A DNA stretch of 64,000 nucleotides from Opitutia bacterium. Its GTDB lineage: Bacteria > Verrucomicrobiota > Verrucomicrobiia > Opitutales > Opitutaceae. Both the position numbers and the translations under genes were made by a program. The stretch lies in NCBI GenBank assembly GCA_016217545.1, contig JACRHT010000017.1, positions 1-64,000 of the forward strand, given 5' to 3'. The number at the start of each line of letters is the position of its first letter. The first letter of the stretch is position 1. The notes under the pieces were generated by a model, which worked only from the letters and a program-made list of their open reading frames with translations, made no database searches and was not told the origin of the DNA. This document shows, one piece after another, positions 8,744-17,663 of this stretch.

Positions 8744-10447
8744 TCAACCGCCCCAGGCCTTGAAATCCTTCAGGCAGGAACCGCCGAGGAATTCGCGCAG
8801 GATCGAGTTCTCTGGCACCTGATCCGCCTCGATCGGGGCGAACCATTGGAGCAGGGACAGGAGACGCAGGGCCTCCACGTGTTCCGGCGTGCCGTAGGGC
8901 ACCTGGCGGAGCAGCGGCTCGGCGATCGGTCGCAAGGCGGCAAGTTCGTAGACGAGCGCGGAATTGAACATCGCGTCGGCGTTTTCCTGGTGCGGAAAAA
9001 TGTGCAGCTTCTCGCCGCGTCGCACCGATTCCCAACGCGAGAGCGTGTCGATGGCGGAGTAGCCGCGATCACGGGCATCGCGGACGATGCGACGGATGAG
9101 GCGCGTGTCGGTGGTCGAGAGGCGGTTGTGCCGGTCGAGGCTGAGCTGGGTAAGCGCGGAGGCGTAGATCTTGAAGGCCTGCGCGGCGAGCGCGGGCGGG
9201 ACGAGGCGCGGATTCAGCCCGTGAATGCCCTCGAGGATCACAATCTGGCCCGGACGGAGCCGGACGGTTTCGCCCGGTTCCTGGCGGCCGAGGTGGAAGT
9301 TGTAGCGCGGCAGCTGCACCTCGCGTCCCTCGAGCAGGTGGCCGAGATGTTCGCCGAGCTGGTCGAGCTTGAGCGCGTCGATGGTTTCGAAATCGAACTT
9401 CCCTTCGGCATCGCGCGGCGTGCGCTCCCGCTCCATGAAGTAATTGTCCATCTCGAGCGCGAACGGCGACAGGCCGCGCGCGAGCAGCTGCACCGCGAGG
9501 CGACGGGAAAAAGTGGTCTTGCCCGAGGACGAAGGCCCCGAGATCAGCACGACCCGCGCGCGATCGCCCCGCTCGGCGATCTGCTGCGCGATGGCGGCGA
9601 TGTGCTGCTCGTGCAGCGCCTCGGAAACGAGCATGATCTCGCGCGTGCGCCGGGCCTTGATCGCGTCGACGAGGGCGCCGACATCGCCGATGCCGAGGCG
9701 GTGGAGCCAGTCGCCGTATTGGCGGAAGGCGGAGAGGAGCTTGGGCGATTGCACGAGCGCGGTCGGCTGCTTCGGCGCGTGCTGCCGCGGATAGAGCAAC
9801 GCGAGCCCATCGTTGGTCGCGACCAGGTCGAACCACTCCAAGTAACCGGTCGAGGGCACCATGTAGCCGTGATGGTAGTCCACGTAGCCGTCGACTTGGT
9901 AGAGATCGATGCGCGGCCGCGTGCGATGCCGCAGGAGGCGGACCTTGTCGGTGTCGCCGCGCGCCTCGAAGAGCTGAATCGCCTCGGCCACGGGAACCTG
10001 GCGGTTCTCGAACGGCAGGTTCTGCGCCACGAGCAGCCGCATTTCGTCGCGCAAACGCGCGAGTTCATCGGCGGTCAACGGCTCGCGTCCGTGCACCTGG
10101 CAATAGTAGCCGCCCGACGACAGCGCATGGTCGACGCGGAGCGTGGCCCCGGGGAACTGCCGCCGAAACGCCGTGGAGAGCAGGAACGTGAGCGAGCGCC
10201 GGTAAATGCGCGCGCCGTCGGCATCGGTCATCGCGACGGGGCGGACGTGCGCCTCGAGTTCGAGCCGGTAGGTCAACTCGTGCAGCTCGCCGTTGACGAT
10301 CGCGCCGACGATTCGCGACGGCCACACCGCCTGCAACGGCTGGAGGAGCTTTTCGAGGGACGCACCGCGCGCGCCGCGAAGACTGCGCCCGTCGGGCAGA
10401 TGGAGGTCAACCACCTCGCTTTTGGAAACAAAACAGGTCTCGGACAT
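8744..10447 (-). CDS. Nucleoside (uridine-type) kinase with ThrRS-like N-terminal domains
   Basis: The 567-residue protein is a fusion. Residues about 10-75 resemble a TGS domain and about 80-240 the threonyl-tRNA synthetase second additional domain, including HALSSGGYYCQV and the EAIQLFEARGDTDKVRLL stretch. Residues about 290-490 form a phosphoribulokinase/uridine kinase domain with Walker A ISGPSSSGKTTFSRRL, the substrate loop FALEMDNYFMERERTPRD, and LEGIHGLNPRL. It likely phosphorylates uridine/cytidine or a related nucleoside. The ATG at 10447 is chosen because the frame upstream lacks conserved character. Homologous fusions exist in several bacterial phyla and are annotated as nucleoside kinase; the role of the tRNA-synthetase-like part is not known to me. 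Confidence 0.85.
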   Translation of the reverse strand: MSETCFVSKSEVVDLHLPDGRSLRGARGASLEKLLQPLQAVWPSRIVGAIVNGELHELTYRLELEAHVRPVAMTDADGARIYRRSLTFLLSTAFRRQFPGATLRVDHALSSGGYYCQVHGREPLTADELARLRDEMRLLVAQNLPFENRQVPVAEAIQLFEARGDTDKVRLLRHRTRPRIDLYQVDGYVDYHHGYMVPSTGYLEWFDLVATNDGLALLYPRQHAPKQPTALVQSPKLLSAFRQYGDWLHRLGIGDVGALVDAIKARRTREIMLVSEALHEQHIAAIAQQIAERGDRARVVLISGPSSSGKTTFSRRLAVQLLARGLSPFALEMDNYFMERERTPRDAEGKFDFETIDALKLDQLGEHLGHLLEGREVQLPRYNFHLGRQEPGETVRLRPGQIVILEGIHGLNPRLVPPALAAQAFKIYASALTQLSLDRHNRLSTTDTRLIRRIVRDARDRGYSAIDTLSRWESVRRGEKLHIFPHQENADAMFNSALVYELAALRPIAEPLLRQVPYGTPEHVEALRLLSLLQWFAPIEADQVPENSILREFLGGSCLKDFKAWGG

Positions 10448-10654
10448 GGGGAATGAAGGGGCTTCGACAGCGGCCGGCCGCGCCAATGCACAGCTCAGCA
10501 AGGAGATATCGGCGCAAACCCGCCCCCGCTTCAAAGTAAAAACCGCCGGCTGTCCGCGCGCCGTGGGCGCCGCGTCGACATCCGCGTTGTCTACCCAGCC
10601 GCATCGGCTGCGCAACGCGGCCGCTTTGCCCTCCCATGCGGAGGCTCGCGCGGC

Positions 10655-13102
10655 TCAATCGTCGCGCAGGGCGTCGATCGGCGACACGCGCGATGCGCGG
10701 TGCGACGGCAGGAAGGTCGCCGCGAAGACGACGAGCAGCAGGACAACCGCCGTCCCGCCGAACACACCCCAATGCAGCGACTCGACGCCGAAGAGCTGGC
10801 TCTTCATCGCCCGCCCGACGCCCCACGCGCCCACGAGCCCGAGCGCCGTGCCGGCGAAAAGCAACTTGGCGCCGAGACCGAGGAATTGCCCGAGCACCTG
10901 CTGCGGCTGCGCGCCGAGCGCCATCCGCACGCCGATCTCGCGACGACGTTGGTTCACCGCGTAGGCGAGCACGCCGTAGGTGCCGATGGCAGCGAGGATG
11001 AGCGCCACCGCGGCGAAGATGGCGGCGAGCACGGCCGGCGAGCGCCGGACGACGACGGACTCGTCGACCCACGCCTGCATGGACTTGATGTCGTTCACCG
11101 GCAACGCCGCGTCGATCGACAGCACGGTCTTCTGCAGCATCGGCGCCAAGGTGGCGGCCGGCAGCGTGCTGCGGATCACGACGGAGAAATTCATCGCCGC
11201 GTAGTGCTGATAAGGGAAATAGATCGCGCCCTGCGCGGCGGTCTCGGCGAGGTTCGTCTGCTTCACGCTGCCGACGACGCCGACGATCGTGAACGCTTCC
11301 TTCTCCTCGAACGTCGGACCGTTTACCAGCCGGTGGCCCAGCGCGCTCTGGCCCGGCCAGTAGCGACGAGCGAAGTCCTCATCCACGACGCACACGCGCT
11401 GCTCGCGATGGTTGTCCGCATCTTCGAGGAGTCTTCCGTCGCGCAGCGGGATATTCAGCGCCCGCCAGTAGTCGCCGACGCCGCTCGACGTGTAGTGCGC
11501 GCGGATCGTGTCGCCGGGCTTGAGTTCAATGCCCTCGATGGCAATGGCGTTGTTGTTGGTGTCGCCAGTCATCGGAAGATTCGTGCTCAAGCCGACGGCG
11601 GTCACCCCGGGCTGCGCACGCAGCTCGGTCAGCAAGCGCTCCACGAAGGCCAGCCGCGGCTTCGTTTCGGGGTAATTTTTCCACGGCAGCGCGATTTGGC
11701 CGGTGAGCACCTGGTCGGGGTTGAAACCCGGCTTCGTCGCCAACACGCGTTGGAGGCTGACCCCGAGCAATCCCGCGCCGGCGAGCAGCACGTAGGCGAG
11801 ACCGACCTGGGTGACGATGAACGCGTGACGCAGCCGCTGCGTCGAGCGCGTGACCGTGCCGCCACGACTCTCGGCCTGCAGCACCGGCGCGAGGCGCGTA
11901 TGGGAATTGAACCAAATGACTGGCAGCGCCAGCGCGAGGCCCACCACCACCGAGCCGGCGAGCGCGGCGAAGGCGACGCGAGCATCGAAGGCGACCGTTG
12001 CACCGAGCGGGAGCTGATCGGTGCCGAGCGAGGCGAGCAGTTGCACGCCGGCCGCGCCGATCGCGAGTCCGAGCAAGCCGCCGATCAGGGCCAGCAGCAC
12101 CGTCTCCAACACCACGCCGTTCGCGATGTCGCGGCGACTCGCGCCGAGCGCCTGCCGCACGGCGATTTCCTTGGCGCGTCCGCTCGCGCGGATGAGGAGC
12201 AAGTTGACGAGGTTGACCCCACCGATGAGTAGCAGGAAAAGCACGCCGCCCTGCAGCATCAGCAGCACCGGACGCACCTCGCGCACGTGGTCGGCATGAA
12301 GCGAGAAGACCTTCGTGGTGAAGCCGGCGCCCTTGATCAGGTGCGCGAACGGGTCGTCCTTGATCTGCTCGGCGTTGAACGCGTCGATCTGCGCCTGCGC
12401 GGTCGCGAGCGTGGCTCCCGGCGCGAGACGCGCGATGAGCATGAAATTGTTCGAGTGCCGGCGGTCCGGCTTGCGATCCTCGGGGTTCGAGGCGGCGGGA
12501 ATGAAGAACTGCGCCTTCTCGGAAAGGTAACGGAAGCCGGGCGGCAGCACGCCGATGATGGTGACCGGCTGGCTGTCGACCGTGAACGTCTTGCCGAGCA
12601 CCGCGGGATCGGCGTTGAAGTGCGCGCGCCAGTAGCCGTCGGTGAGGATGGCGACATTGGCCGCCTTGTAGAACATTTCCTCCTCGGTGAACGTGCGGCC
12701 CATCGCGAGCGGCACGCCGAGGGTGGCAAAAAATTCGGGCGACACGCGCGCGCGGTCCACCCGTTGCGGCGAACCGGCTTCGCCCACCGTGGCGCTGCCG
12801 CCTTGAATGATGGCGGTGGAAGCGAACGCCTTGATGGCGGCCTTGCGGTCGTAGTAGTTCGGGAGCGAGGCCCCCGCCCGCTCGACGCCGGCGCCGGGAT
12901 AGGCGTTCACGGCAACGATCAGCCGGTCCGGCTCGGGAAACGGCAGGGCGCGGACCAGCACCGCATCCACGACCGCGAAGATCGCGACATTGGCGCCGAT
13001 GCAGAGCGTGAGCGTCAGGACGACCGTAGCGGTGAAGCCGCGCTCGCGGGCGAGCCGACGGAGGGTTTGACGGACGACGTTGGCCGAAAACAGTGAACTC
13101 AC
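10655..13102 (-). CDS. ADOP-type ABC transporter permease (FtsX/MacB-like), orphan
   Basis: The 815-residue membrane protein has the duplicated architecture of acidobacterial-type orphan permeases. A first transmembrane helix lies near 25-45 in the family opening (RRLARERGFTATVVLTLTL), followed by a periplasmic MacB core (about 50-240) and an FtsX helix bundle (about 290-400). A second periplasmic core (about 445-640) and second FtsX bundle (about 690-805, ending RASRVSPIDALRDD) complete it. MacB-type permeases couple ATP hydrolysis to periplasmic work such as export or lipoprotein handling. No ATPase gene is adjacent, which is usual for this family. The start is GTG. Confidence 0.88.
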   Translation of the reverse strand: MSSLFSANVVRQTLRRLARERGFTATVVLTLTLCIGANVAIFAVVDAVLVRALPFPEPDRLIVAVNAYPGAGVERAGASLPNYYDRKAAIKAFASTAIIQGGSATVGEAGSPQRVDRARVSPEFFATLGVPLAMGRTFTEEEMFYKAANVAILTDGYWRAHFNADPAVLGKTFTVDSQPVTIIGVLPPGFRYLSEKAQFFIPAASNPEDRKPDRRHSNNFMLIARLAPGATLATAQAQIDAFNAEQIKDDPFAHLIKGAGFTTKVFSLHADHVREVRPVLLMLQGGVLFLLLIGGVNLVNLLLIRASGRAKEIAVRQALGASRRDIANGVVLETVLLALIGGLLGLAIGAAGVQLLASLGTDQLPLGATVAFDARVAFAALAGSVVVGLALALPVIWFNSHTRLAPVLQAESRGGTVTRSTQRLRHAFIVTQVGLAYVLLAGAGLLGVSLQRVLATKPGFNPDQVLTGQIALPWKNYPETKPRLAFVERLLTELRAQPGVTAVGLSTNLPMTGDTNNNAIAIEGIELKPGDTIRAHYTSSGVGDYWRALNIPLRDGRLLEDADNHREQRVCVVDEDFARRYWPGQSALGHRLVNGPTFEEKEAFTIVGVVGSVKQTNLAETAAQGAIYFPYQHYAAMNFSVVIRSTLPAATLAPMLQKTVLSIDAALPVNDIKSMQAWVDESVVVRRSPAVLAAIFAAVALILAAIGTYGVLAYAVNQRRREIGVRMALGAQPQQVLGQFLGLGAKLLFAGTALGLVGAWGVGRAMKSQLFGVESLHWGVFGGTAVVLLLVVFAATFLPSHRASRVSPIDALRDD

Positions 13103-13234
13103 GCTTCCACAACCCGGGGAGACGCCGTGGAGTTACAGCAAAGTTGCGAGGAATCCTGCCGCTTTCGCGGCCAAGGCGTATGCGACGGAGGCAAGTTGAC
13201 GCGGCGCGCCGGCCCCGCATAACCGCGAGCACCC

Positions 13235-14518
13235 ATGAGCGACCCCGGCTCGGCTCCACGCCCCAATTCCGCCCGTCGTGTCCTGCTGGCCAGCCTCGCC
13301 GGCACGACGATCGAGTTCTTCGACTTCTATATCTACGCCACGGCGGCGGTGCTCGTGTTTCCCAAGCTGTTTTTCCCGGCCTCGGAGCCGGCGGCGGCGA
13401 CGCTCCAGTCGTTCGCCACGTTCGCACTAGCGTTTTTTGCGCGTCCGGTCGGCTCGGCGGTTTTCGGGCACTTCGGCGACCGCATCGGCCGCAAGGCCAC
13501 GCTCGTCGCCGCGCTGCTCACGATGGGCCTTTCGACCGTCGCGATCGGTTTGCTGCCCACTTACGCGAGCATCGGCATCGCAGCGCCGCTGCTGTTGGCG
13601 GTGTGCCGTTTCGGGCAGGGCTTCGGACTCGGCGGTGAATGGGGCGGCGCGGTGCTGCTCGCGACCGAGAACGCGCCGCCGGGCAAACGCGCGTGGTATG
13701 GCATGTTCCCGCAGCTCGGGGCGCCGATCGGGTTTCTGATGTCGGGCGGAATCTTCGTGGTGTTGTCGAAGACGATGTCGGATGCGCAATTCCTCGCGTG
13801 GGGCTGGCGCCTGCCGTTCCTGGCGAGCGCGGTGCTCGTGCTGGTCGGCCTGTGGGTGCGGCTCAAGATCAGCGAGACTCCGGCGTTCGCGCGCGCGATG
13901 GCGGAGGAGAAGCGCGTGGCGGTGCCGATCATGACGGTCGTGACGACCCACGCGCGCGCACTCGTGCTCGGCACGCTCGGCGCGGTGGCGACGTTCACGC
14001 TGTTTTATCTGCTCACGGTGTTCTGCCTCAGCTGGGGGACGACGAAGCTCGGGTTCACGCGCGAGAAATTCCTGCTCATCCAGATGACCGGCGTGCTGTT
14101 CTTCGGCATCGCGATTCCGGTATCGGCCGTGGTGGCCGACCGACGCGGGCGCAAGCTCACGCTCGCCGTCGTTTCGGCGGCGATCGTGGTCTTCGGCTTC
14201 GTGCTCGGGCCGATTTTCAGCGCGGGAACCGGCGGTGCGTTCGCGGCGATGATCCTGGGTTTCACGCTCATGGGCCTGACTTACGGGCCGCTCGGCACGA
14301 TGCTGTCGGAGCTATTCCCGACGGCGGTGCGCTACACCGGCGCGTCGATGACCTTCAATCTCGCCGGCATCCTCGGCGCCTCGCTCGCGCCGTATGCGGC
14401 GACGTGGCTGGCGACGCACCACGGCTTGCAGGCGGTCGGGCACTATTTGGCCATCGTCGCAGCGATCACGCTCGGCGCGATTCTGCTGAGCCACGAGACG
14501 CGCGACACGGAACATTGA
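13235..14518 (+). CDS. MFS transporter, metabolite:H+ symporter type
   Basis: Inner-membrane transporter of 427 residues with twelve predicted helices. The MHS subfamily (ProP/ShiA/KgtP-like) is indicated by the opening GTTIEFFDFYIYATAA, the loop GHFGDRIGRKATL between helices 2 and 3, RFGQGFGLGGEWGGA in helix 4 and LSELFPTAVRYTGAS in the C-terminal half. Substrates in this group are dicarboxylates, aromatic acids or compatible solutes; the sequence does not decide among them. It is divergent from the ADOP permease, has an ATG start, and ends two bases before a REPIN-like palindrome shared with convergent xerD. Confidence 0.9.
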   Translation: MSDPGSAPRPNSARRVLLASLAGTTIEFFDFYIYATAAVLVFPKLFFPASEPAAATLQSFATFALAFFARPVGSAVFGHFGDRIGRKATLVAALLTMGLSTVAIGLLPTYASIGIAAPLLLAVCRFGQGFGLGGEWGGAVLLATENAPPGKRAWYGMFPQLGAPIGFLMSGGIFVVLSKTMSDAQFLAWGWRLPFLASAVLVLVGLWVRLKISETPAFARAMAEEKRVAVPIMTVVTTHARALVLGTLGAVATFTLFYLLTVFCLSWGTTKLGFTREKFLLIQMTGVLFFGIAIPVSAVVADRRGRKLTLAVVSAAIVVFGFVLGPIFSAGTGGAFAAMILGFTLMGLTYGPLGTMLSELFPTAVRYTGASMTFNLAGILGASLAPYAATWLATHHGLQAVGHYLAIVAAITLGAILLSHETRDTEH

Positions 14519-14575
14519 GGTGGAGCGCGTTGACCTCAACGCGCTCGGAACGGGTTGAGGTCAACCGGTTCCACC
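14519..14575. repeat. REPIN-like palindrome, family E copy 1
   Basis: Two hairpins headed by GTGG face each other: GTGGA then GCGCGTTGA/TCAACGCGC, and in reverse GTGGA then ACCGGTTGA/TCAACCCGT. It fills the whole gap between the convergent MHS transporter and xerD, touching the xerD stop codon, so it may also serve as a bidirectional transcript end. Relatives occur at 41501-41562, 48477-48502 and, without the GTGG head, 15561-15584. Confidence 0.75.
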
Positions 14576-15543
14576 TAGGTTTTGAGTTTATTGCGCGGGT
14601 GATGCTTCGCGTGCTGGTCGAGCAGGCGCGACGATTCGACGGCCGTGTAGATTTGCGTGGTGCCGATGCTGGCGTGGCCGAGCATTTCCTGAATCGCGCG
14701 CAAATCCGCGCCGCCGCCGAGCAGGTGCGTGGCGAACGAGTGGCGCAGTAGGTGCGGCTTCACGTGCTTCGAGATGCCGGCGCGCTTCGCGTGAGTCTTC
14801 ACGATTGCCCAAACGGTCTTTCGCGAGATCGCCTTCCCGCGCTCGGAGAGGAACAGTTCGCTGCCGGTGCGCGGTTTCACGAGGCGCGGCCGGCCGGAGC
14901 CGAGGTAGGCGACGACGGCGTCCTTCGCCTTTTCGCCGAGCGGAACGACGCGCTCCTTGCTGCCCTTGCCGAAGACGCGCACGAAGCCGTGCTCGAGGTC
15001 GACTTGCTGCAGCGTGAGCGCGCAGAGCTCCGAGATGCGCAGGCCGCTCGAATAAAACAGCTCGAGCATCGCCCGGTCGCGCACGCTGTAGGCGTCGGCG
15101 CCGGTCGGGGCGACGAGGAGCTTTTCCATTTCGCCGGGCGAGAGAACCTGCGGGAGTTTGCGGCGGAATTTCGGGCCGCTCAGCAGCTCGGTCGGATCGT
15201 CGTTGCGCGCGCCGGAAGGCACGAGGTGCTTGCGGAAGAGCATGCGCATCGCGCTGAGTTTGCGCGCCTGGCTCGACTCGGTGAACTTCTCGTCGGCGAG
15301 CCAGTGCAACCATGCGGAAAGATCGTCAGTCGTCGCGGCCCGCCAGCCGGCGACTCCCTTGCGCGCGAGGAAATGCGCGGCCTGCACGAGGTCCTTTTCG
15401 TAGGATTGCGAGGTGTTGCGCGAGAGGCCGCGCTCAAGCTCGAGCGTGCTGATGAAGGCGTCGATCTCGTCCGCGAACGCGGCCGGCGCCGGCGGCATCG
15501 GCGCGTCTTTCGGCAGCGAGCGGCGGGAACGGACGGCGGGCAT
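14575..15543 (-). CDS. xerD: Tyrosine recombinase XerD-like
   Basis: Site-specific recombinase that resolves chromosome dimers at dif. The 322-residue chain has the N-terminal SAM-like domain (about 20-110, FISTLELERGLSRNTSQSYEKDL) and the catalytic domain with all active-site residues visible: Arg in SSGLRISELC, Lys in GKGSKER, His-x-x-Arg in PHLLRHSFATHLL, His in LGHASIGTTQIY and the nucleophile Tyr in the same motif. XerC and XerD are hard to separate by eye; XerD is preferred from the overall pattern. The ATG at 15543 follows directly on an alternative GTG. The gene runs toward infA's neighbourhood on the same strand but its own stop lies in a REPIN. Confidence 0.88.
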   Translation of the reverse strand: MPAVRSRRSLPKDAPMPPAPAAFADEIDAFISTLELERGLSRNTSQSYEKDLVQAAHFLARKGVAGWRAATTDDLSAWLHWLADEKFTESSQARKLSAMRMLFRKHLVPSGARNDDPTELLSGPKFRRKLPQVLSPGEMEKLLVAPTGADAYSVRDRAMLELFYSSGLRISELCALTLQQVDLEHGFVRVFGKGSKERVVPLGEKAKDAVVAYLGSGRPRLVKPRTGSELFLSERGKAISRKTVWAIVKTHAKRAGISKHVKPHLLRHSFATHLLGGGADLRAIQEMLGHASIGTTQIYTAVESSRLLDQHAKHHPRNKLKT

Positions 15544-15560
15544 CACTCCAGAAACGAAAA

Positions 15561-15584
15561 GAGCGCGTTGGGGTCAACGCGCTC
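15561..15584. repeat. Single palindrome related to family E
   Basis: GAGCGCGTTG and CAACGCGCTC arms with a four-base centre form a 24-base palindrome in the gap between infA and xerD. The core resembles the family E hairpins but the GTGG head is missing. Confidence 0.5.
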
Positions 15585-15604
15585 GGCAAACTCACGGGAC
15601 GCGC

Positions 15605-15868
15605 TCAGCGGCGGCGGAACCCGCCCGGACGCGGCGGCAGCGGATTCGTCTCGCGCACGCGGTAGGTGATGCGCGCCTTCTCTAGATCGTAGGGGCTCAT
15701 CTCCATCTTCACCGTGTCGCCGGCGGCGATCTTGATGAAGTGTTTCCGGAGCTTACCGGAGATGTGCGCCAGCACCACGTGACCGTTGGTCAATTGGACC
15801 CGGAACATCGTGCCCGGCAGGACGGCAACTACCTTGCCTTCGACTTCGATCGATTTGCCGTCAGACAT
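15605..15868 (-). CDS. infA: Translation initiation factor IF-1
   Basis: Small OB-fold protein that binds the 30S A site during initiation. The 87 residues include the family pattern [36 protein letters not shown] and [21 protein letters not shown]. Canonical IF-1 is about 72 residues; here a proline/arginine-rich C-terminal tail ([15 protein letters not shown]) extends it. The ATG start is divergent from tadA, with about 120 bases between that must hold both promoters. Confidence 0.95.
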   Translation of the reverse strand: MSDGKSIEVEGKVVAVLPGTMFRVQLTNGHVVLAHISGKLRKHFIKIAAGDTVKMEMSPYDLEKARITYRVRETNPLPPRPGGFRRR

Positions 15869-15988
15869 GGTGGAGGTGCGGGCTGGAGGGTTGGGTCATG
15901 CAATAAAAGCCCCTTGTAACCGGGAAAAGCGCCCCGTAGTCAAGGCTTTCCCTCTGGCGCCGCCGCCGCGCCACCCGGGAGAACACCG

Positions 15989-16519
15989 ATGGCCGACCCA
16001 TTTTCCGAGCAACGTCCCGCGCTCCCCTGCCCGTTCGACAAAGTCCACCCGTCGCAACTGGTGCGCGACGACGCGTTCTTCATGTGGCTGGCCTACAATC
16101 AAGCCATCGATGCCTGGCGCGCGGACGAGGTGCCGATCGGAGCCGTGATCGAACTCGGCGGAGAGGTCATTGCCGCGGCCCACAACCAGCGCGACAGCAC
16201 GCGCGACCCGACCGCGCACGCCGAGATCATCGCCATGGGACAGGCCGCGCGCGCGATCGGAGATTGGCGGCTGAACGACGCCACACTCTACGTCACCAAG
16301 GAACCGTGCCCGATGTGCTCGGGCGCTACGCTGATGTCGCGCGTGAAGCGGGTCGTCTACGCCGTCGCCGACCCCAAGATGGGCTGCCTCGGCGGTGCGA
16401 CCGACCTCAACGCGCTGCCGCAGGTTAATCACCACCTCACGATCACGCGCGGTGTGCTTGAGGAACCGTGCCTGAAATTGATCCAAGCGTATTTCCAGCT
16501 GAAGCGCCGCGAGGCTTGA
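15989..16519 (+). CDS. tadA: tRNA adenosine(34) deaminase TadA-like
   Basis: Zinc deaminase that converts A34 to inosine in tRNA-Arg(ACG). The active-site pattern is complete: HAEIIAM (His ligand and Glu proton shuttle) and EPCPMCSGATLMSRVKRVVY (two Cys ligands). The sequence then follows TadA with DPKMGCLGGATDLN. The 176 residues include about 25 extra at the N terminus relative to E. coli TadA. A GGGAGA stretch six bases before the ATG could act as a weak ribosome site. A guanine or other nucleoside deaminase role cannot be fully excluded. Confidence 0.85.
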   Translation: MADPFSEQRPALPCPFDKVHPSQLVRDDAFFMWLAYNQAIDAWRADEVPIGAVIELGGEVIAAAHNQRDSTRDPTAHAEIIAMGQAARAIGDWRLNDATLYVTKEPCPMCSGATLMSRVKRVVYAVADPKMGCLGGATDLNALPQVNHHLTITRGVLEEPCLKLIQAYFQLKRREA

Positions 16520-16646
16520 GCGCGACGCACCGGGCTGTTTCGCGCGAGTGCCGCTAATGCCGAACCGGAAAACATATTAGGCCGCCAAAGTTGACGCCAC
16601 GCAACCCGCGTGCACTTTGTAGCCACTCTTTTCACCCACCACGAAC

Positions 16647-17270
<624 letters not shown>

Positions 17271-17289
17271 GCGATCCGAAACACATTCT

Positions 17290-17559
17290 TCACTTCTTTC
17301 CCAGCCGCGCGGTTCCGCGCGGCTTTTTCTTGGTCGAGACACGCGACGAGGCCTTCGCCGCGTTGATCTGCGCGAGGTAGTCCGTCGTCAGCATCCCGGC
17401 GAAGCCCCAGTTGTCCGTGTCGATCTCATCGATGACGATGTGGGTTTGCTCCGGCTTCTTGCCGAGATGCAGCTGCAACGAGCGCGTGATGTCGGCCACG
17501 AGCTGCTGTTTCTGGGCGCGTGTGGCGCCGCGAGTGATCTGGACGTTGACGTAAGGCAT
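17290..17559 (-). CDS. 4-oxalocrotonate tautomerase-family protein
   Basis: The 89-residue product begins MPYVNVQITRGATRAQKQQL, leaving the catalytic Pro2 of the tautomerase fold after removal of Met1. The core (about 1-65) continues with PEQTHIVIDEIDTDNWGFAGM, matching the small-subunit family. Residues 70-89 are a lysine/arginine tail not needed by the fold; this tail is encoded by the stem and T-tract of the sodA terminator read from the other strand. The substrate is unknown. Start ATG at 17559; the frame is open further upstream but only as an antisense shadow of the cyclase gene. Confidence 0.82.
   Translation of the reverse strand: MPYVNVQITRGATRAQKQQLVADITRSLQLHLGKKPEQTHIVIDEIDTDNWGFAGMLTTDYLAQINAAKASSRVSTKKKPRGTARLGKK
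17303..17331 (+). terminator. Rho-independent terminator of sodA
   Basis: Perfect 9-base stem AGCCGCGCG / CGCGCGGCT with loop GTTC, then TTTTTCTT on the plus strand. It starts 33 bases after the sodA stop and lies wholly inside the 3' end of the convergent tautomerase gene. Confidence 0.85.
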
Positions 17560-17663
17560 GCGCCGGACCGTAGCGCACCGGACCGGGCGGGCAAATCCGG
17601 GCCGCCGGCACCGGCTCGCGAATTTTCCGGCGAATTGTGCGGCACGTGCCGCCCACAAATTGC

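Noticed and set aside
16591-16621. Sigma-70 promoter for sodA (TTGACG, TTTGTA)
   Set aside because: The 19-base spacer and poor -10 match make it too weak to list as a feature.
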